Translations under genes and position numbers: made by a program
Shown here: piece after piece, positions 17,235 to 26,997 of the stretch
Layout of the letters: every line of letters begins with the position of its first letter
How positions within the stretch are numbered: the stretch's first letter is position 1
Source: Paenibacillus sp. V4I7
GTDB lineage: Bacteria > Bacillota > Bacilli > Paenibacillales > NBRC-103111
Direction: 5' to 3'
Length of the DNA: 64,000 nt
NCBI RefSeq assembly: GCF_030817275.1
Contig: NZ_JAUSZD010000002.1
Span: 744,001-808,000, forward strand
The notes under the pieces: generated by a model
Seen by the model: only the letters and a program-made list of their open reading frames with translations
Databases searched by the model: none
What the model was told of the DNA's origin: nothing

Positions 17235-17263
17235 TTTACATACATTTTACATATGGATAATAA
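17235..17263 (+). promoter_or_regulatory. Candidate sigma-A promoter of the EAL gene
   Basis: -35 TTTACA (17235-17240), a 17-base spacer, -10 TAATAA (17258-17263), 62 bases before the chosen start. Confidence 0.45.
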
Positions 17264-17324
17264 AGCCAGTCATTTGGTTTGATAGACTAGAGAAATAAGT
17301 ATATTCAGGTAAGGAATGATGGAC

Positions 17325-19072
17325 ATGAATACTCAGTCAGAAATGCTGGAACAATTTTATAATATGATAAATAAAGAGCACATTTATTCCGTTTATCAAC
17401 CTATTATCTCCCTGCAGGATAGTCAAGTCATGGGGTATGAAGCGTTAATACGAGGTCCCAAAGATAGTCCCTTTCATTCACCTTTATCCATGTTTCAATT
17501 CGCAGAACAGCAAGGTGAGCTCTATATGCTTGAGCAGATTGCGCGTGAAAAAGCGATTCAAGGATCCATTTTGGAGCATCCGCAGCAATTGCTTTTTATC
17601 AATATTTCATCACAAGTGCTTTATGATCCCGGGTTTGTTCCTGGTAAAACGCTTGAGATTTTACAGAAATACGGTCTGCGCCCCAGCAATGTCGTTTTTG
17701 AAATTACGGAAAGAAGTTCGATTGAGGATTTCTCCTTAGCTCAAAAGATTCTGGAGCATTACCGTAAACAAGGCTATCGAATTGCCATAGATGATGCTGG
17801 TGCGGGATATTCCTCCCTACAAGCGATTGCGGAACTTCAACCGGATTTTATTAAGATTGATCGTTCCCTCATTGAAAATATACATAAAAACAAAGTAAAA
17901 GAGTATATCCTTGAAACGTTCGTTACTTTTGCCCATAAAATGAACATTTCCCTTATTGCTGAAGGCATTGAACATGCGGACGAACTAACCAAATTAACAC
18001 GACTCGGCGTGCATTATGCCCAAGGCTTTTTACTTGGAAAGCCAAATGAATCTCCCGCGAAGGTACAGGACACCCATAAAATGCTGATTTGGCAGCATCG
18101 CAAAGTACAAGGAGGCAATATGACTTGGAACATTGGCGACCTGAAAACTCCTGTGAAAGTGTTTGACAAGAAAAAACTGATTTCGGAAGTGGCTGAATAC
18201 TTCAAAAAAAATCAAGAGGCTGTGGGTGTTGTCATCGTGGATGAAGAAGTGCCGGCTGGCCTCATGATGAAAGACCGTTTATTTCAGCAATTAACCGGGC
18301 AATACGCCTTCTCTTTGTCTGGAATCGAACCATTGACAGCATTATGGATGAATCGCCGCTGATTGTGGACGAGCTCATGCCTGTTGAGGAAGTATCACAA
18401 ATGGCTACCTCACGCGCAATCAACCACTTATACGACCTTGTCATCGTTACAAGTAATGGGAAGATGGGAGGAGTAGCATCCATCCGAACGATTCTTGAGA
18501 GTATAACGAATGTACGTATGGAGTCTGCGCGTGTGGCCAATCCACTAACAGGACTGCCAGGCAATTTGCAAATCAAGCGCGAATTGAACAAGAGGATAAG
18601 TGAGAACAAACCGTTTCATGTGGTATATGCGGATTTGGATTACTTCAAGTGGTTCAATGATCGGTTTGGATTTCAAAAAGGGGACCAACTGATTCAATAT
18701 ACAGCGGATGTTATGCAGCAATCCATTGCGGTTTGTGGGACTCCGCATGATTTTGTCGGGCATGTGGGAGGCGATGATTTTATCGCGATCTCAGCCACGT
18801 TATCTCCAAAACAACTGTGTCAGGAAATCATTCGCCGCTTCGAACAAGGTGTGCAGATGTTCTATGAGGATGAGGAGTGGGAGTATGTATGGGATCGGAG
18901 CGGCAACAAGGTAAAGAGCGAGGGAGTTACGCTTTCGCTATCTTTAGTCGTCTGTGTCTGCGAATCTCCCATTTCACTCGAACACATTTCCCAAACAGCG
19001 GCTTTACTCAAAAAGAAAGCAAAAGCGCATCAAGGAAGTATTTATTATTTCATTGAATTAGAATGTGTATAA
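17325..19072 (+). pseudogene. EAL-CBS-GGDEF protein, frameshifted
   Basis: One gene split into two frames. Frame 1 (17325-18362) encodes a complete EAL domain with the c-di-GMP phosphodiesterase residues in YEALIRG, EITERS, IDDAGAGYSS, DFIKIDRS and LIAEGIE, then the start of a CBS pair. Frame 2 (open to 19072, first ATG 18344) continues the CBS pair and a GGDEF domain whose signature is GGDDF. Inserting one base near 18318-18320 restores a continuous ...WNRTIDSIMDESPLIVD reading, so a single-base deletion is the simplest explanation: a real mutation or an assembly error. As read, only the phosphodiesterase half plus a truncated CBS would be made. Start chosen at ATG 17325 after AGGTAAGGA. Confidence 0.85.
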
Positions 19073-19807
19073 CAATTGTTTAAAAGAACGGATTATGATG
19101 ACCTTCTGTTTGCCGATTCGGCGCTCCGATATTTTCTTAATATTCCCCGGATGGATCCAGATCGCATCCATGCCGCTTGACGCGGCCCCCACCACATCAT
19201 TACGCCACGAATTTCCAACCATAACACTTTGGTTTGAAGCCGTGCTCATCGTCTTTAGGGCTCTCTCAAAGATAGCGGGGTGCGGCTTTCGCGGTCCATC
19301 CTTCTCCGAACTAAATAAACGATCTTGATCGATCCACCTGGTAAGTTTCATTTTCTCCAAATTGCTCTGCAACCTCTTCCGATTTCCATTACTAATGATA
19401 GCCAGTTTATAGTTATGTGATAACGCCTCAAGTGTGTCTTCAACACCGGGAAAGAGGGCAACGAAGTTATCTTCCTGTTCTTCTACCTGTTCGAAAAAAG
19501 ACCGTGTAAAAGCAGGACTTACGTTCACCGGCATAGGCTGAAGAGCTTTACGCAAACAAATGTGGCGCAGCTCATCAGGGGATATGGGACTCCTAATCGG
19601 TGCCTTTCGGTGACGGCTCCACTCCATCTTATAGCTTTGTAGGGCTTCTTGGGCTGTAAAAAGCATTTCGCCCGGATCCCATCTTGCTGTAAAGTCGTTC
19701 ATGACTTCAAGGAATGCCGAATCAAAGCATTGTCTGCGATCCAGGATCGTATTATTCATATCGAAAAAAATAACCTTTTTGCGTATTGGTGAGAAAAAAG
19801 GGCTCAT
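19058..19807 (-). CDS. HAD superfamily hydrolase
   Basis: 249 residues from ATG 19807, with AGGAGG nine bases upstream. Motif I is FFDMNNTI: the nucleophile D16 is present, but the second acidic residue expected of phosphatases (DxD) is Asn18. Motif II is IISNGN, motif III the lysine in RKPHPAIF, and motif IV VGNSWRNDVVG, again with Asn where Asp is common. The cap insertion lies between motifs I and II. It belongs to the haloacid dehalogenase / YjjG-like group, and the substrate is unknown. It overlaps the end of the EAL-GGDEF gene by 15 bases on the opposite strand and is divergent from polA. Confidence 0.85.
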   Translation of the reverse strand: MSPFFSPIRKKVIFFDMNNTILDRRQCFDSAFLEVMNDFTARWDPGEMLFTAQEALQSYKMEWSRHRKAPIRSPISPDELRHICLRKALQPMPVNVSPAFTRSFFEQVEEQEDNFVALFPGVEDTLEALSHNYKLAIISNGNRKRLQSNLEKMKLTRWIDQDRLFSSEKDGPRKPHPAIFERALKTMSTASNQSVMVGNSWRNDVVGAASSGMDAIWIHPGNIKKISERRIGKQKVIIIRSFKQLLYTF

Positions 19808-19940
19808 ATGGAGAACCTCCTTCTGAAGACCGGCCCATTGAATAATGGATTCCATACATGTTTATGTGCGGAACTGTTTTTTTATTTTTATTTCGTATGC
19901 TATGATGAAGGAAGTATGTCAAAAATCGGGGTGCGAACTT

Positions 19941-22601
19941 ATGGATAAGCTTATTATTATTGATGGTAACTCTATCGCGAATCGAGCTTTTTATGCTTTA
20001 CCTCTGCTCAGTAATTCTAATGGTTTACACACGAATGCGGTTTATGGATTTACAACGATGCTGCTGAAATTAATAGAAGAAGAAAAACCTACGCATTTTC
20101 TCGTTGCGTTCGACGCTGGGAAAATAACGTTTAGACACAAAGAATACACGGAATATAAAGGTGGACGTGCCAAAACGCCGTCTGAGCTCTCCGAGCAGTT
20201 TCCGCTGATCAAAGAGCTGCTTCAAGCTTTCAAGATTCCACAGTTTGAGCTGACAGGCTATGAGGCTGACGATATCATTGGAACCTTGACCAAGGCAGCT
20301 GATGAAAGAGGCGAGAAGGTGCTTCTCGTTTCGGGGGATAAGGATATGCTGCAGCTGGCTTCTGAGCATGTGACCGTTGCGATCACACGTAAAGGAATTA
20401 GTGAAGTTGATCTTTATAATCCTGCAGAAATAAAAGAGAGATACGGCCTCACGCCTGCTCAAATTATCGACCTCAAAGGGTTGATGGGCGATACGTCGGA
20501 TAATATTCCAGGCATTCCGGGTGTCGGGGAAAAAACGGCACTCAAGATGTTACATGAGTTTGGTTCCGTGGAAGAAGTTCTGGCCAATTCGGCTAGCCTC
20601 AAAGGCAAGATGAAAGAAAAAGTGGAAGAGCATGCCAAGGACGCCATCATGAGTAAGGAACTTGCGACGATTTTCCGCGAAGTGCCGATGGAAACCGAGT
20701 GGGATGTTTTCCGCTACGATGGCTTTGATGGACAAGCTTTATCCAGTATGTTCCGCAAGCTGGAATTCAAATCCCTCCTGGAAAAGATGGATTTCGGGCC
20801 AAGCAGCGTGTCGGAAGATCAAGTTGTCGAGAGTTTGGTTGCAGTTGTTGTAACCAAAGACAACATGGATGAGTTGATTGGTAAAATAGGCGATAACGCT
20901 GCCATCCATGTTGAGGCTGTTGGGGAAAATCCGCATCAAGCTGTGGGGGTTGGCGTTGTCTGGTTTACGTATGATGGGGAAACGAATACATCTTACTTCG
21001 TGCCTTTAGCGCTGCTGAAGAGCGAAGCGGGCGAGCCGCTGCGCACTTGGCTAGGCGATGATTCCAAGAAGAAGCAGCTCTTCGACCAGCACCGTGCCCA
21101 GCTGGTGATGGCTTGGCAAGGCATCCACCTCAAAGGGGTGGACTTCGATGCTCTGCTGGCCGCTTACTTACTCGATCCGACAGAGTCGAATCTTAGCTTG
21201 AGCGGCTTGACGGGCAAGTACAGCCTGCCGGGCGTTAAGACCGACGAGGAAGTGTTCGGCAAGGGAGCGAAGTTTCGCTTGCCTGAGCTTGCTGCGCTTA
21301 GCGACCACTTGGGCCGCAAAGCGATGGCCATTGCGCGCATCGTGCCCGTGCTGCGCGAAGAACTGGAGAAGAGTGAGATGCATAGCCTCTTCTACGAGCT
21401 AGAGCTGCCGCTAGCAGGCGTTCTCGCGGAGATGGAGCTGCGCGGCATAGCGCTGGATGCCGAGGGGCTCAAAGCATTCGGCGTGGAGCTTGCAGGCAAG
21501 CTGGATGCGATCATGACCCGCATCTACACGCTCGCCGGCGTAGAGTTCAACATCAACTCGCCGAAGCAGCTTGGCGAGATCTTGTTCGAGAAGCTGGGGC
21601 TGCCAGCTTGGAAGAAGACCAAAACCGGCTACTCGACGGATGCCGAGGTGCTTGAGCGCCTTGCGCCCTACCACGAAGTCGTAGGGGAGATTTTGAACTA
21701 CCGTTCGCTTGCGAAGCTGCAATCGACGTACGTCGAAGGGCTGCTTAAAGAGGTGCGGCCGGAGACCGGTAAGGTGCATACCTATTACCGGCAGACGATT
21801 GCCGCCACGGGCCGGCTCAGCAGCCAATTCCCGAACCTCCAGAATATTCCTATTCGTCTGGAGGAAGGCCGTAAGATCCGCAAGGTATTCGTTCCATCCG
21901 AGCCTGGATGGTACATTCTTGCTGCGGATTACTCGCAGATCGAGCTGCGCGTGCTTGCGCACATCTCGCAGGATGAGAATCTGAAGGAAGCGTTCCTTCA
22001 GAATATGGACATCCACACGAAGACAGCCATGGACGTCTTCGGGGTAGAAGAGAGCGCTGTCGACGCGAACATGCGCCGTCAGGCCAAAGCCGTCAACTTC
22101 GGGATCGTTTACGGCATCAGCGACTACGGCTTGTCCCAGAACTTAGACATTACCCGCAGGGATGCAGCCCAGTTCATTGAACAGTATTTTGCTGTATTTC
22201 AAGGGGTTCGCAAATATATGGACGATATCGTGAAGGATGCTCGCAGGGACGGTTATGTCACGACCTTGCTGCAGCGTCGCCGCTATCTTCCCGAGATCAC
22301 GGCATCGAACTTTAATCTGCGTTCCTTCGCTGAACGAACAGCGATGAATACGCCGATACAAGGGACGGCTGCTGATATCATTAAACTAGCCATGGTCCAG
22401 ATGGCCGACCGTTTGAAACAAGACGGACTCAAGAGCCGCATGCTGCTTCAAGTACACGATGAGCTCGTCTTTGAAGTCCCCGAAGAGGAGCTTGAGACCA
22501 TGCGCCGGGTAGTACCGGAAGTCATGGCTGCAGCCCTTAAACTGGATGTCCCGCTTAGCGCGGACGTCGACTTCGGCCTTACTTGGTACGATGCCAAGTA
22601 A
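19941..22601 (+). CDS. polA: DNA polymerase I
   Basis: 886 residues from ATG 19941 (GGGGTG upstream). The N-terminal 5'-3' exonuclease domain is intact (LIIIDGNSIANRAFYAL, VAFDAG, GYEADDIIG, DLKGLMGDTSDNIPGIPGVG). The middle 3'-5' proofreading domain is degenerate: the DxE pair is IHVEA and the later metal ligands are missing, as in Bacillus-type Pol I. The polymerase domain has motif A AADYSQIELRVLAH, motif B RRQAKAVNFGIVYG and motif C QVHDELVFEV. It heads the polA-mutM-ytaF-coaE cluster. The stretch 21.0-22.1 kb is visibly richer in G+C than its flanks. Confidence 0.97.
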   Translation: MDKLIIIDGNSIANRAFYALPLLSNSNGLHTNAVYGFTTMLLKLIEEEKPTHFLVAFDAGKITFRHKEYTEYKGGRAKTPSELSEQFPLIKELLQAFKIPQFELTGYEADDIIGTLTKAADERGEKVLLVSGDKDMLQLASEHVTVAITRKGISEVDLYNPAEIKERYGLTPAQIIDLKGLMGDTSDNIPGIPGVGEKTALKMLHEFGSVEEVLANSASLKGKMKEKVEEHAKDAIMSKELATIFREVPMETEWDVFRYDGFDGQALSSMFRKLEFKSLLEKMDFGPSSVSEDQVVESLVAVVVTKDNMDELIGKIGDNAAIHVEAVGENPHQAVGVGVVWFTYDGETNTSYFVPLALLKSEAGEPLRTWLGDDSKKKQLFDQHRAQLVMAWQGIHLKGVDFDALLAAYLLDPTESNLSLSGLTGKYSLPGVKTDEEVFGKGAKFRLPELAALSDHLGRKAMAIARIVPVLREELEKSEMHSLFYELELPLAGVLAEMELRGIALDAEGLKAFGVELAGKLDAIMTRIYTLAGVEFNINSPKQLGEILFEKLGLPAWKKTKTGYSTDAEVLERLAPYHEVVGEILNYRSLAKLQSTYVEGLLKEVRPETGKVHTYYRQTIAATGRLSSQFPNLQNIPIRLEEGRKIRKVFVPSEPGWYILAADYSQIELRVLAHISQDENLKEAFLQNMDIHTKTAMDVFGVEESAVDANMRRQAKAVNFGIVYGISDYGLSQNLDITRRDAAQFIEQYFAVFQGVRKYMDDIVKDARRDGYVTTLLQRRRYLPEITASNFNLRSFAERTAMNTPIQGTAADIIKLAMVQMADRLKQDGLKSRMLLQVHDELVFEVPEEELETMRRVVPEVMAAALKLDVPLSADVDFGLTWYDAK

Positions 22602-22724
22602 GTTGCACTAGTACTGAAATCGGTCAACCCGGAGGACGTAGCCCCTGAGCGAGCCAATCCGGCACTCTCGGCCTCGCCTTCTCGCCCGCTTGGCCAATCA
22701 ACAACACAAAAGAGGTGAACATCC

Positions 22725-23585
22725 GTGCCTGAACTACCCGAAGTCGAAACGGTCAGACGTACGCTGAACAATTTAATCACCGGAAAAACGATTGAGCAAG
22801 TTCAGGTCAGACTGCCTCGCATCATCCAAAAGCCGGACGATATTCATATGTTTGAGGTTCTTCTGCAAGGTCAGACGGTTGAGACGATAGAACGCAGAGG
22901 GAAATTTCTGCGCTTCATACTTACTGATTACGTCATGGTTTCTCATCTGCGGATGGAAGGACGGTACGGTCTGTATGCTGGTGAAGATCCGTTGGAGCTT
23001 CACACCCATGTGTTGTTCCGCTTCACCGATGGCAGCGAGCTCCGCTATAAGGATGTTAGACAATTTGGAACGATGCATCTGTTTCCCAAAGGGGAAGATC
23101 TCACGCAGCCTCCGCTGCATAAGCTTGGACTTGAACCGCTTGATGAAGGCTTCACCTTCGAGGTTTTTCGAGACCGGATCGCTCATCGTTCGACGAAGAT
23201 AAAACCGCTGCTGCTGAATCAAGAATATATCGTGGGTATCGGGAATATTTATGTAGACGAGTCCCTTTTCTTGGCTGGCATTCATCCAGAGCGCGAAGCC
23301 TCCTCGTTGAGCAAGAAGGAACTCGTACTCCTTCACTCAGCTATCATACGTACCCTTCGTGAATCAGTTGAAGTTGGTGGGTCCTCCATCAAATCGTATG
23401 TGAATGGACAAGGCGAAATTGGCTTGTTCCAGCATCAACTGAACATTTATGGCAGACAGTCCGAGCCCTGTAAAACATGCGGGAGTGAGATCTACAAAAC
23501 CGTTGTTGGCGGCAGAGGAACGCATATTTGCCCAACCTGCCAACCGTTAAAGCGGACTAGAAACCGAAAGAAGTCAGAGAAATAG
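22725..23585 (+). CDS. mutM: Formamidopyrimidine-DNA glycosylase
   Basis: Removes 8-oxoguanine and nicks the abasic site. The 286-residue protein starts PELPEVETV after a GTG (RBS AGAGGTG), giving the catalytic Pro2 and Glu3. The conserved lysine is in ERRGKFL, the H2TH element contains GIGNIYVDESL, and the C-terminal zinc finger is CKTCG...CPTCQ. It follows polA by 123 bases, in which I see no feature. This polA-mutM order is standard in Bacilli. Confidence 0.97.
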   Translation: MPELPEVETVRRTLNNLITGKTIEQVQVRLPRIIQKPDDIHMFEVLLQGQTVETIERRGKFLRFILTDYVMVSHLRMEGRYGLYAGEDPLELHTHVLFRFTDGSELRYKDVRQFGTMHLFPKGEDLTQPPLHKLGLEPLDEGFTFEVFRDRIAHRSTKIKPLLLNQEYIVGIGNIYVDESLFLAGIHPEREASSLSKKELVLLHSAIIRTLRESVEVGGSSIKSYVNGQGEIGLFQHQLNIYGRQSEPCKTCGSEIYKTVVGGRGTHICPTCQPLKRTRNRKKSEK

Positions 23586-23682
23586 GCACCTGAAGCCCCC
23601 CCTCCCCATATGATATGGAGTAATTAGCCTAGATAAACGGCTTACAAGCTAGTTTCTAGGTATAACTCTTAGGAGGGGTATT

Positions 23683-24426
23683 ATGCTTCCTGTAGTTTCA
23701 CTACTTATTCTTGCTTTCGCAGTTTCCTTGGACGGCTTCGGCGTCGGTGTGATGTATGGATTACGTAAAATACGAATTCCACTCCTCTCCATTGGGATTA
23801 TATCGCTTTGGTCTGGTATCATTATCTACAGCTCGATGCAGATCGGTGTACTGATGTCGTCCTTCATGTCTCTCTTGGTAGCTAAGCGAATCGGTGCTCT
23901 TATATTAATCGGAATTGGCATCTGGGCATTGGCACAAATGAGACAACAAAAGCCTCAAGAGCATCAGGAACGGGGGAGAGTCGCATCTTTAGATCAAGCA
24001 TCGATAAGCGGTGTTCTTCCTTTACCAGAGGGTAAGCATCCGGGTTCTGGAGAAATTCTCACGTTTGATACGTTGCAGAGAACGAAGGAAATATTGAATA
24101 TCGAGCTGAAACGCTTCGGACTGGTTATTCAAATTTTGCGAACGCCATCCATTGCAGACGTTGACAAATCGGGTAATATTTCGGCTTCAGAGGCAACATT
24201 GCTTGGTTTGGCGCTATCTTTGGATGCGTTCGGTGCAGGCATTGGCGCCGCTTTAATTGGTTTCGTTCCACTGTTAACAGCTTCCGTCATTTCGATATCA
24301 AGTGGTTTATTTATTGCATTAGGTTTGCGGTTTGGTTTACGGTATGCGGAGATGAATTGGATGAAGAAACTGTCTGTACTTCCGGGATGTGTACTTATTA
24401 TCATGGGTCTATTTAAATTGTTGTAG
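23683..24426 (+). CDS. ytaF: Sporulation membrane protein YtaF
   Basis: 247-residue membrane protein of the MntP/YtaF family. The two halves each carry a three-helix repeat with the signature VSLDGFGVG and LSLDAFGAG. A hydrophilic central loop (about residues 85-160) separates them, which is typical of YtaF and not of MntP. It lies between mutM and coaE as in Bacillus, where it belongs to the sporulation regulon. RBS TAGGAGGGG. Confidence 0.92.
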   Translation: MLPVVSLLILAFAVSLDGFGVGVMYGLRKIRIPLLSIGIISLWSGIIIYSSMQIGVLMSSFMSLLVAKRIGALILIGIGIWALAQMRQQKPQEHQERGRVASLDQASISGVLPLPEGKHPGSGEILTFDTLQRTKEILNIELKRFGLVIQILRTPSIADVDKSGNISASEATLLGLALSLDAFGAGIGAALIGFVPLLTASVISISSGLFIALGLRFGLRYAEMNWMKKLSVLPGCVLIIMGLFKLL

Positions 24427-24507
24427 CACGTCCTTTTACTGTATTTCGTAAATCTTTGGGATATGAGAAAGTTTTCCGAGTGGAAAACGATTAGGAGAGA
24501 TTTGCCC

Positions 24508-25104
24508 ATGAATATCGGGTTAACAGGAGGTATCGCTTGCGGCAAAAGCACGGTTAGCGCCATGCTGGTTAGCCGCGGCGCCCTATTAGTAGATGCGGAT
24601 ATGATAGCCCGCGATGTCGTCGAGCCCGGCAGCCCTGTTCTTGAACAGGTTGCTGCACATTTTGGACAAGCTGTTCTTCAGGTAGATGGCTCACTTCATC
24701 GCAAGAAGCTTGGCGAGATCATTTTTGGTAATACGGAGGCACGCAAGCAGCTGGAAAGTATTCTGCATCCGCCAATTCGTGCACAAATACGTGAACAGAT
24801 GGAGGCCTATGAACGGCAATTTCCAGACAAGCTTGTTGTGGTCGATGTCCCTTTATTAATCGAATCTAATTTATCCTTCATGTTTCAAGAAGTTATGGTT
24901 GTTTATGTACCCCGTCCAGTCCAGTTGGAGCGGCTAATGCAGCGAGATGGACTGTCAGAAAGTGCGGCGAATAATCGCATTGATGCTCAGATGTCCATTG
25001 AGGAGAAACGTAAATTCGCGGATGTTGTCATTGACAACAGCGGTACATGGGAAGAAACTAACGCTGAAGTGGAGCGGTTTTGGTTAGGAAAGGGGCTTTC
25101 ATGA
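24508..25104 (+). CDS. coaE: Dephospho-CoA kinase
   Basis: Last step of coenzyme A synthesis. The 198-residue protein has the P-loop GGIACGKST, the DADMIARDVVEPG segment and VDVPLLIES. The ATG at 24508 has TTAGGAGAGA upstream. Its stop overlaps the start of the lytic transglycosylase (ATGA). Confidence 0.96.
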   Translation: MNIGLTGGIACGKSTVSAMLVSRGALLVDADMIARDVVEPGSPVLEQVAAHFGQAVLQVDGSLHRKKLGEIIFGNTEARKQLESILHPPIRAQIREQMEAYERQFPDKLVVVDVPLLIESNLSFMFQEVMVVYVPRPVQLERLMQRDGLSESAANNRIDAQMSIEEKRKFADVVIDNSGTWEETNAEVERFWLGKGLS

Positions 25105-25679
25105 CCTTTTTACGTAAAAAACGAGTTTTTGCCCTGCTTCTTGTTTGTTTTGTTCTGGTTCTCTTTATGAATAGTGATTTTATCGGAAGAAAGCTGTACC
25201 CGATCTATTTTGAGCAGGAAATTAGGCAGAGCGCGGCGAAACACAATATAGATCCATTTCTAATTGCTGCGATTATTAGGGTGGAGACGAATTATAAATA
25301 TCATTTGGAGTCAAGCAAGGGTGCTTTAGGCCTCATGCAGTTGATGCCTGATACGGCAGAGTGGATTGTAGAATCCACGAATTTAGGGCCTCATGTGCAG
25401 GAAGATTTATTAAAAGTGGACGTAAATATTAATCTTGGTTCTTGGTATTTGAGCTGGCTTAAGAAGCATTATAATGGTAATTTAATTTATGCGATTGCGG
25501 CTTATAATGCAGGTCAAGGTAATGTGAATAAATGGAAGCAAAATGACGTTTGGGATGGTTCAGAAGAGCATATTAATCAGATTCCATTCGGAGAAACACG
25601 TCACTATGTACAGCGGGTACTCTATTATTACGAGAAATACACGAAGCTTTATTCTCAGCAGTGGGGAAAGAAGGATTAG
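25101..25679 (+). CDS. Membrane-anchored lytic transglycosylase (SLT domain)
   Basis: Cleaves peptidoglycan glycan strands. The 192-residue protein has an N-terminal signal anchor (residues about 7-24, RVFALLLVCFVLVLFM) and a single SLT domain: catalytic Glu in AAIIRVETNYKYH, then SKGALGLMQLMPDTA and AIAAYNAGQGNV. It resembles Bacillus YjbJ/Slt-type enzymes. ATG 25101 overlaps the coaE stop and has GGAAAGGGG upstream; a TTG at 25080 is less likely. Confidence 0.92.
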   Translation: MTFLRKKRVFALLLVCFVLVLFMNSDFIGRKLYPIYFEQEIRQSAAKHNIDPFLIAAIIRVETNYKYHLESSKGALGLMQLMPDTAEWIVESTNLGPHVQEDLLKVDVNINLGSWYLSWLKKHYNGNLIYAIAAYNAGQGNVNKWKQNDVWDGSEEHINQIPFGETRHYVQRVLYYYEKYTKLYSQQWGKKD

Positions 25680-25707
25680 GATTCCGTCTCTACATAAACA
25701 AAGAAGC

Positions 25708-25743
25708 ATTGGACTAGCTCCTTTTGGGGGCTTAGAGTCCAAT
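25708..25743. terminator. Terminator between slt and ssp
   Basis: ATTGGACT (25708-25715) pairs with AGTCCAAT (25736-25743), with an inner AGCTCC/GGGGCT stem. It lies between convergent genes; the T runs are modest on both sides. Confidence 0.65.
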
Positions 25744-25780
25744 ACTTCCTGTTTTAGAGCTCAATAGCTAGGATTCAAGA

Positions 25781-26005
25781 TTACTTGAATTGACCAGCCA
25801 AGGATTGCTCTGCGATTTGTACTAAGCGACGAGTGATGTTACCACCAATGGCACCAGCATCACGAGTAGCCATATTACCCATATAACCATCTTGTGGGAT
25901 GGCGATACCAAGTTCTTGCGCTACTTCGTATTTTAACTGATCCAAGGCTGCGTTAGCTTGAGGAACAACTAAAGTATTGCTGTTACGGTTTTGTCCTGCG
26001 CCCAT
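25781..26005 (-). CDS. Small acid-soluble spore protein, alpha/beta type
   Basis: 74-residue DNA-coating protein of the spore core. The two SASP signatures are visible: LKYEVAQELGI, which contains the germination protease cleavage site, and GYMGNMATRDAGAIGGNITRRLV, here in two parts around YMGN and GGNITRR. The RBS AAGGAGGTG is 6 bases upstream. It is expected to be made in the forespore under sigma-G, and a matching promoter is listed. Confidence 0.97.
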   Translation of the reverse strand: MGAGQNRNSNTLVVPQANAALDQLKYEVAQELGIAIPQDGYMGNMATRDAGAIGGNITRRLVQIAEQSLAGQFK

Positions 26006-26033
26006 GTCTGTTCACCTCCTTGTCGTTTGGTAA

Positions 26034-26062
26034 TAGTATTGTGTGCATATCTCCTAAGTTCA
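26034..26062 (-). promoter_or_regulatory. Candidate sigma-G promoter of ssp
   Basis: On the minus strand TGAACT, a 16-base spacer and AATACTA resemble the sigma-G consensus (TGMATA / CATACTA), 29 bases upstream of the spore-protein start. Confidence 0.4.
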
Positions 26063-26120
26063 TGACATGTAACATATGGTAATAGATCAAAGAAGAGAAG
26101 AGAGAAAGGAGAGATAGCGA

Positions 26121-26600
26121 ATGAAGTGTCCGTTCTGTGACTATTCCGGTACGAAAGTTCTTGATTCACGTTCAGCCAATGAAAACAAATCGATTCGTCG
26201 TCGTCGAGAATGTGAGAAATGCGCGAGAAGATTCACCACATTTGAGATGGTGGAAGAAACTCCGTTAATCGTGATTAAGAAAGATGGAAGTAGGGAAGAA
26301 TTTAGTCGAGAGAAAATATTAAGAGGCTTGATTCGAGCTTGTGAAAAGCGACCTGTATCGATGGAGAGGCTTGAGATGATGGTTTCTGAAGTGGAAATGC
26401 AGCTTCGCACCACGGCTCATGCTGAAGTGGATAGTTTAAGCATTGGAGAAATCGTCATGGAACAGCTGTACCCCGTCGATGAAGTGGCGTACATTCGCTT
26501 TGCCTCCGTATACCGGCAGTTTAAGGACATTAATATGTTCCTGAAGGAGTTAACGCAAATATTGGGAAAGCATGACACCGGACTTCTCCGGGATAAATAA
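26121..26600 (+). CDS. nrdR: Transcriptional repressor NrdR
   Basis: Repressor of ribonucleotide reductase genes that senses ATP/dATP. The 159-residue protein has an N-terminal zinc ribbon (CPFCDYSG, then CEKCARRF) and an ATP-cone domain ([20 protein letters not shown]). RBS AAAGGAGAG. It follows the coaE neighbourhood as in many Bacilli. No NrdR boxes are seen in the adjacent promoter regions. Confidence 0.97.
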   Translation: MKCPFCDYSGTKVLDSRSANENKSIRRRRECEKCARRFTTFEMVEETPLIVIKKDGSREEFSREKILRGLIRACEKRPVSMERLEMMVSEVEMQLRTTAHAEVDSLSIGEIVMEQLYPVDEVAYIRFASVYRQFKDINMFLKELTQILGKHDTGLLRDK

Positions 26601-26625
26601 TCGCTAAATATGACAAAAAATAAGA

Positions 26626-26668
26626 AAAAGACAGCGGGATTCCCGTTGTCTTTTCTCATTTTTTCCCG
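26626..26668 (+). terminator. nrdR terminator
   Basis: AAAAGACAGCGGG (26626-26638) pairs with CCCGTTGTCTTTT (26642-26654), followed by a T-rich stretch. Confidence 0.88.
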
Positions 26669-26764
26669 TGAAATCAACAATTGTGCGATTAAAATATATT
26701 TGAAAAAAATAAATCTTTAGACATCAACCGACTGTATTTTTGTGTGCTTTCGTGCATAATTCCT

Positions 26765-26956
26765 TTATTGAGTGCGTTTGTCCAGTTCACTTCGGAGAAA
26801 ATGAATAAACCGAATAGCTTCATCTTGGGTTAAAACGTTGTTATCAAACTTAAAGGAGAACATATTCAAAAGATCACTTTCTGGAAGGTGCAAGTTATCA
26901 ATTAATTGCTGTACATCCATACTCATTCTACCATCCACCGAAATTTTTCCCATCAT
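26765..26956 (-). CDS. Small orphan protein under c-di-GMP riboswitch control
   Basis: 63-residue acidic, soluble protein that I do not recognise. There is no signal peptide, membrane segment or cysteine. Predicted helices dominate (MDVQQLIDNLHLPESDLL, TQDEAIRFIHFLRSELDK). The start is the first of two adjacent ATGs, 7 bases after AGGAGGG. The mRNA leader carries a c-di-GMP-I riboswitch at 26998-27094, and the bases directly after the aptamer (CCTCC) are complementary to the RBS, which suggests translational control. That regulated leader is good evidence the gene is real. A role in the motile/sessile switch is inference from the riboswitch only. Confidence 0.75.
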   Translation of the reverse strand: MMGKISVDGRMSMDVQQLIDNLHLPESDLLNMFSFKFDNNVLTQDEAIRFIHFLRSELDKRTQ

Positions 26957-26997
26957 CTTTGTTCCCTCCTAGTCTTTCTACATGAATCGGACGGAGG

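Noticed and set aside
20070-22780. Several long minus-strand frames inside polA
   Set aside because: They are antisense shadows of a G+C-richer coding stretch, without RBS or known domains.
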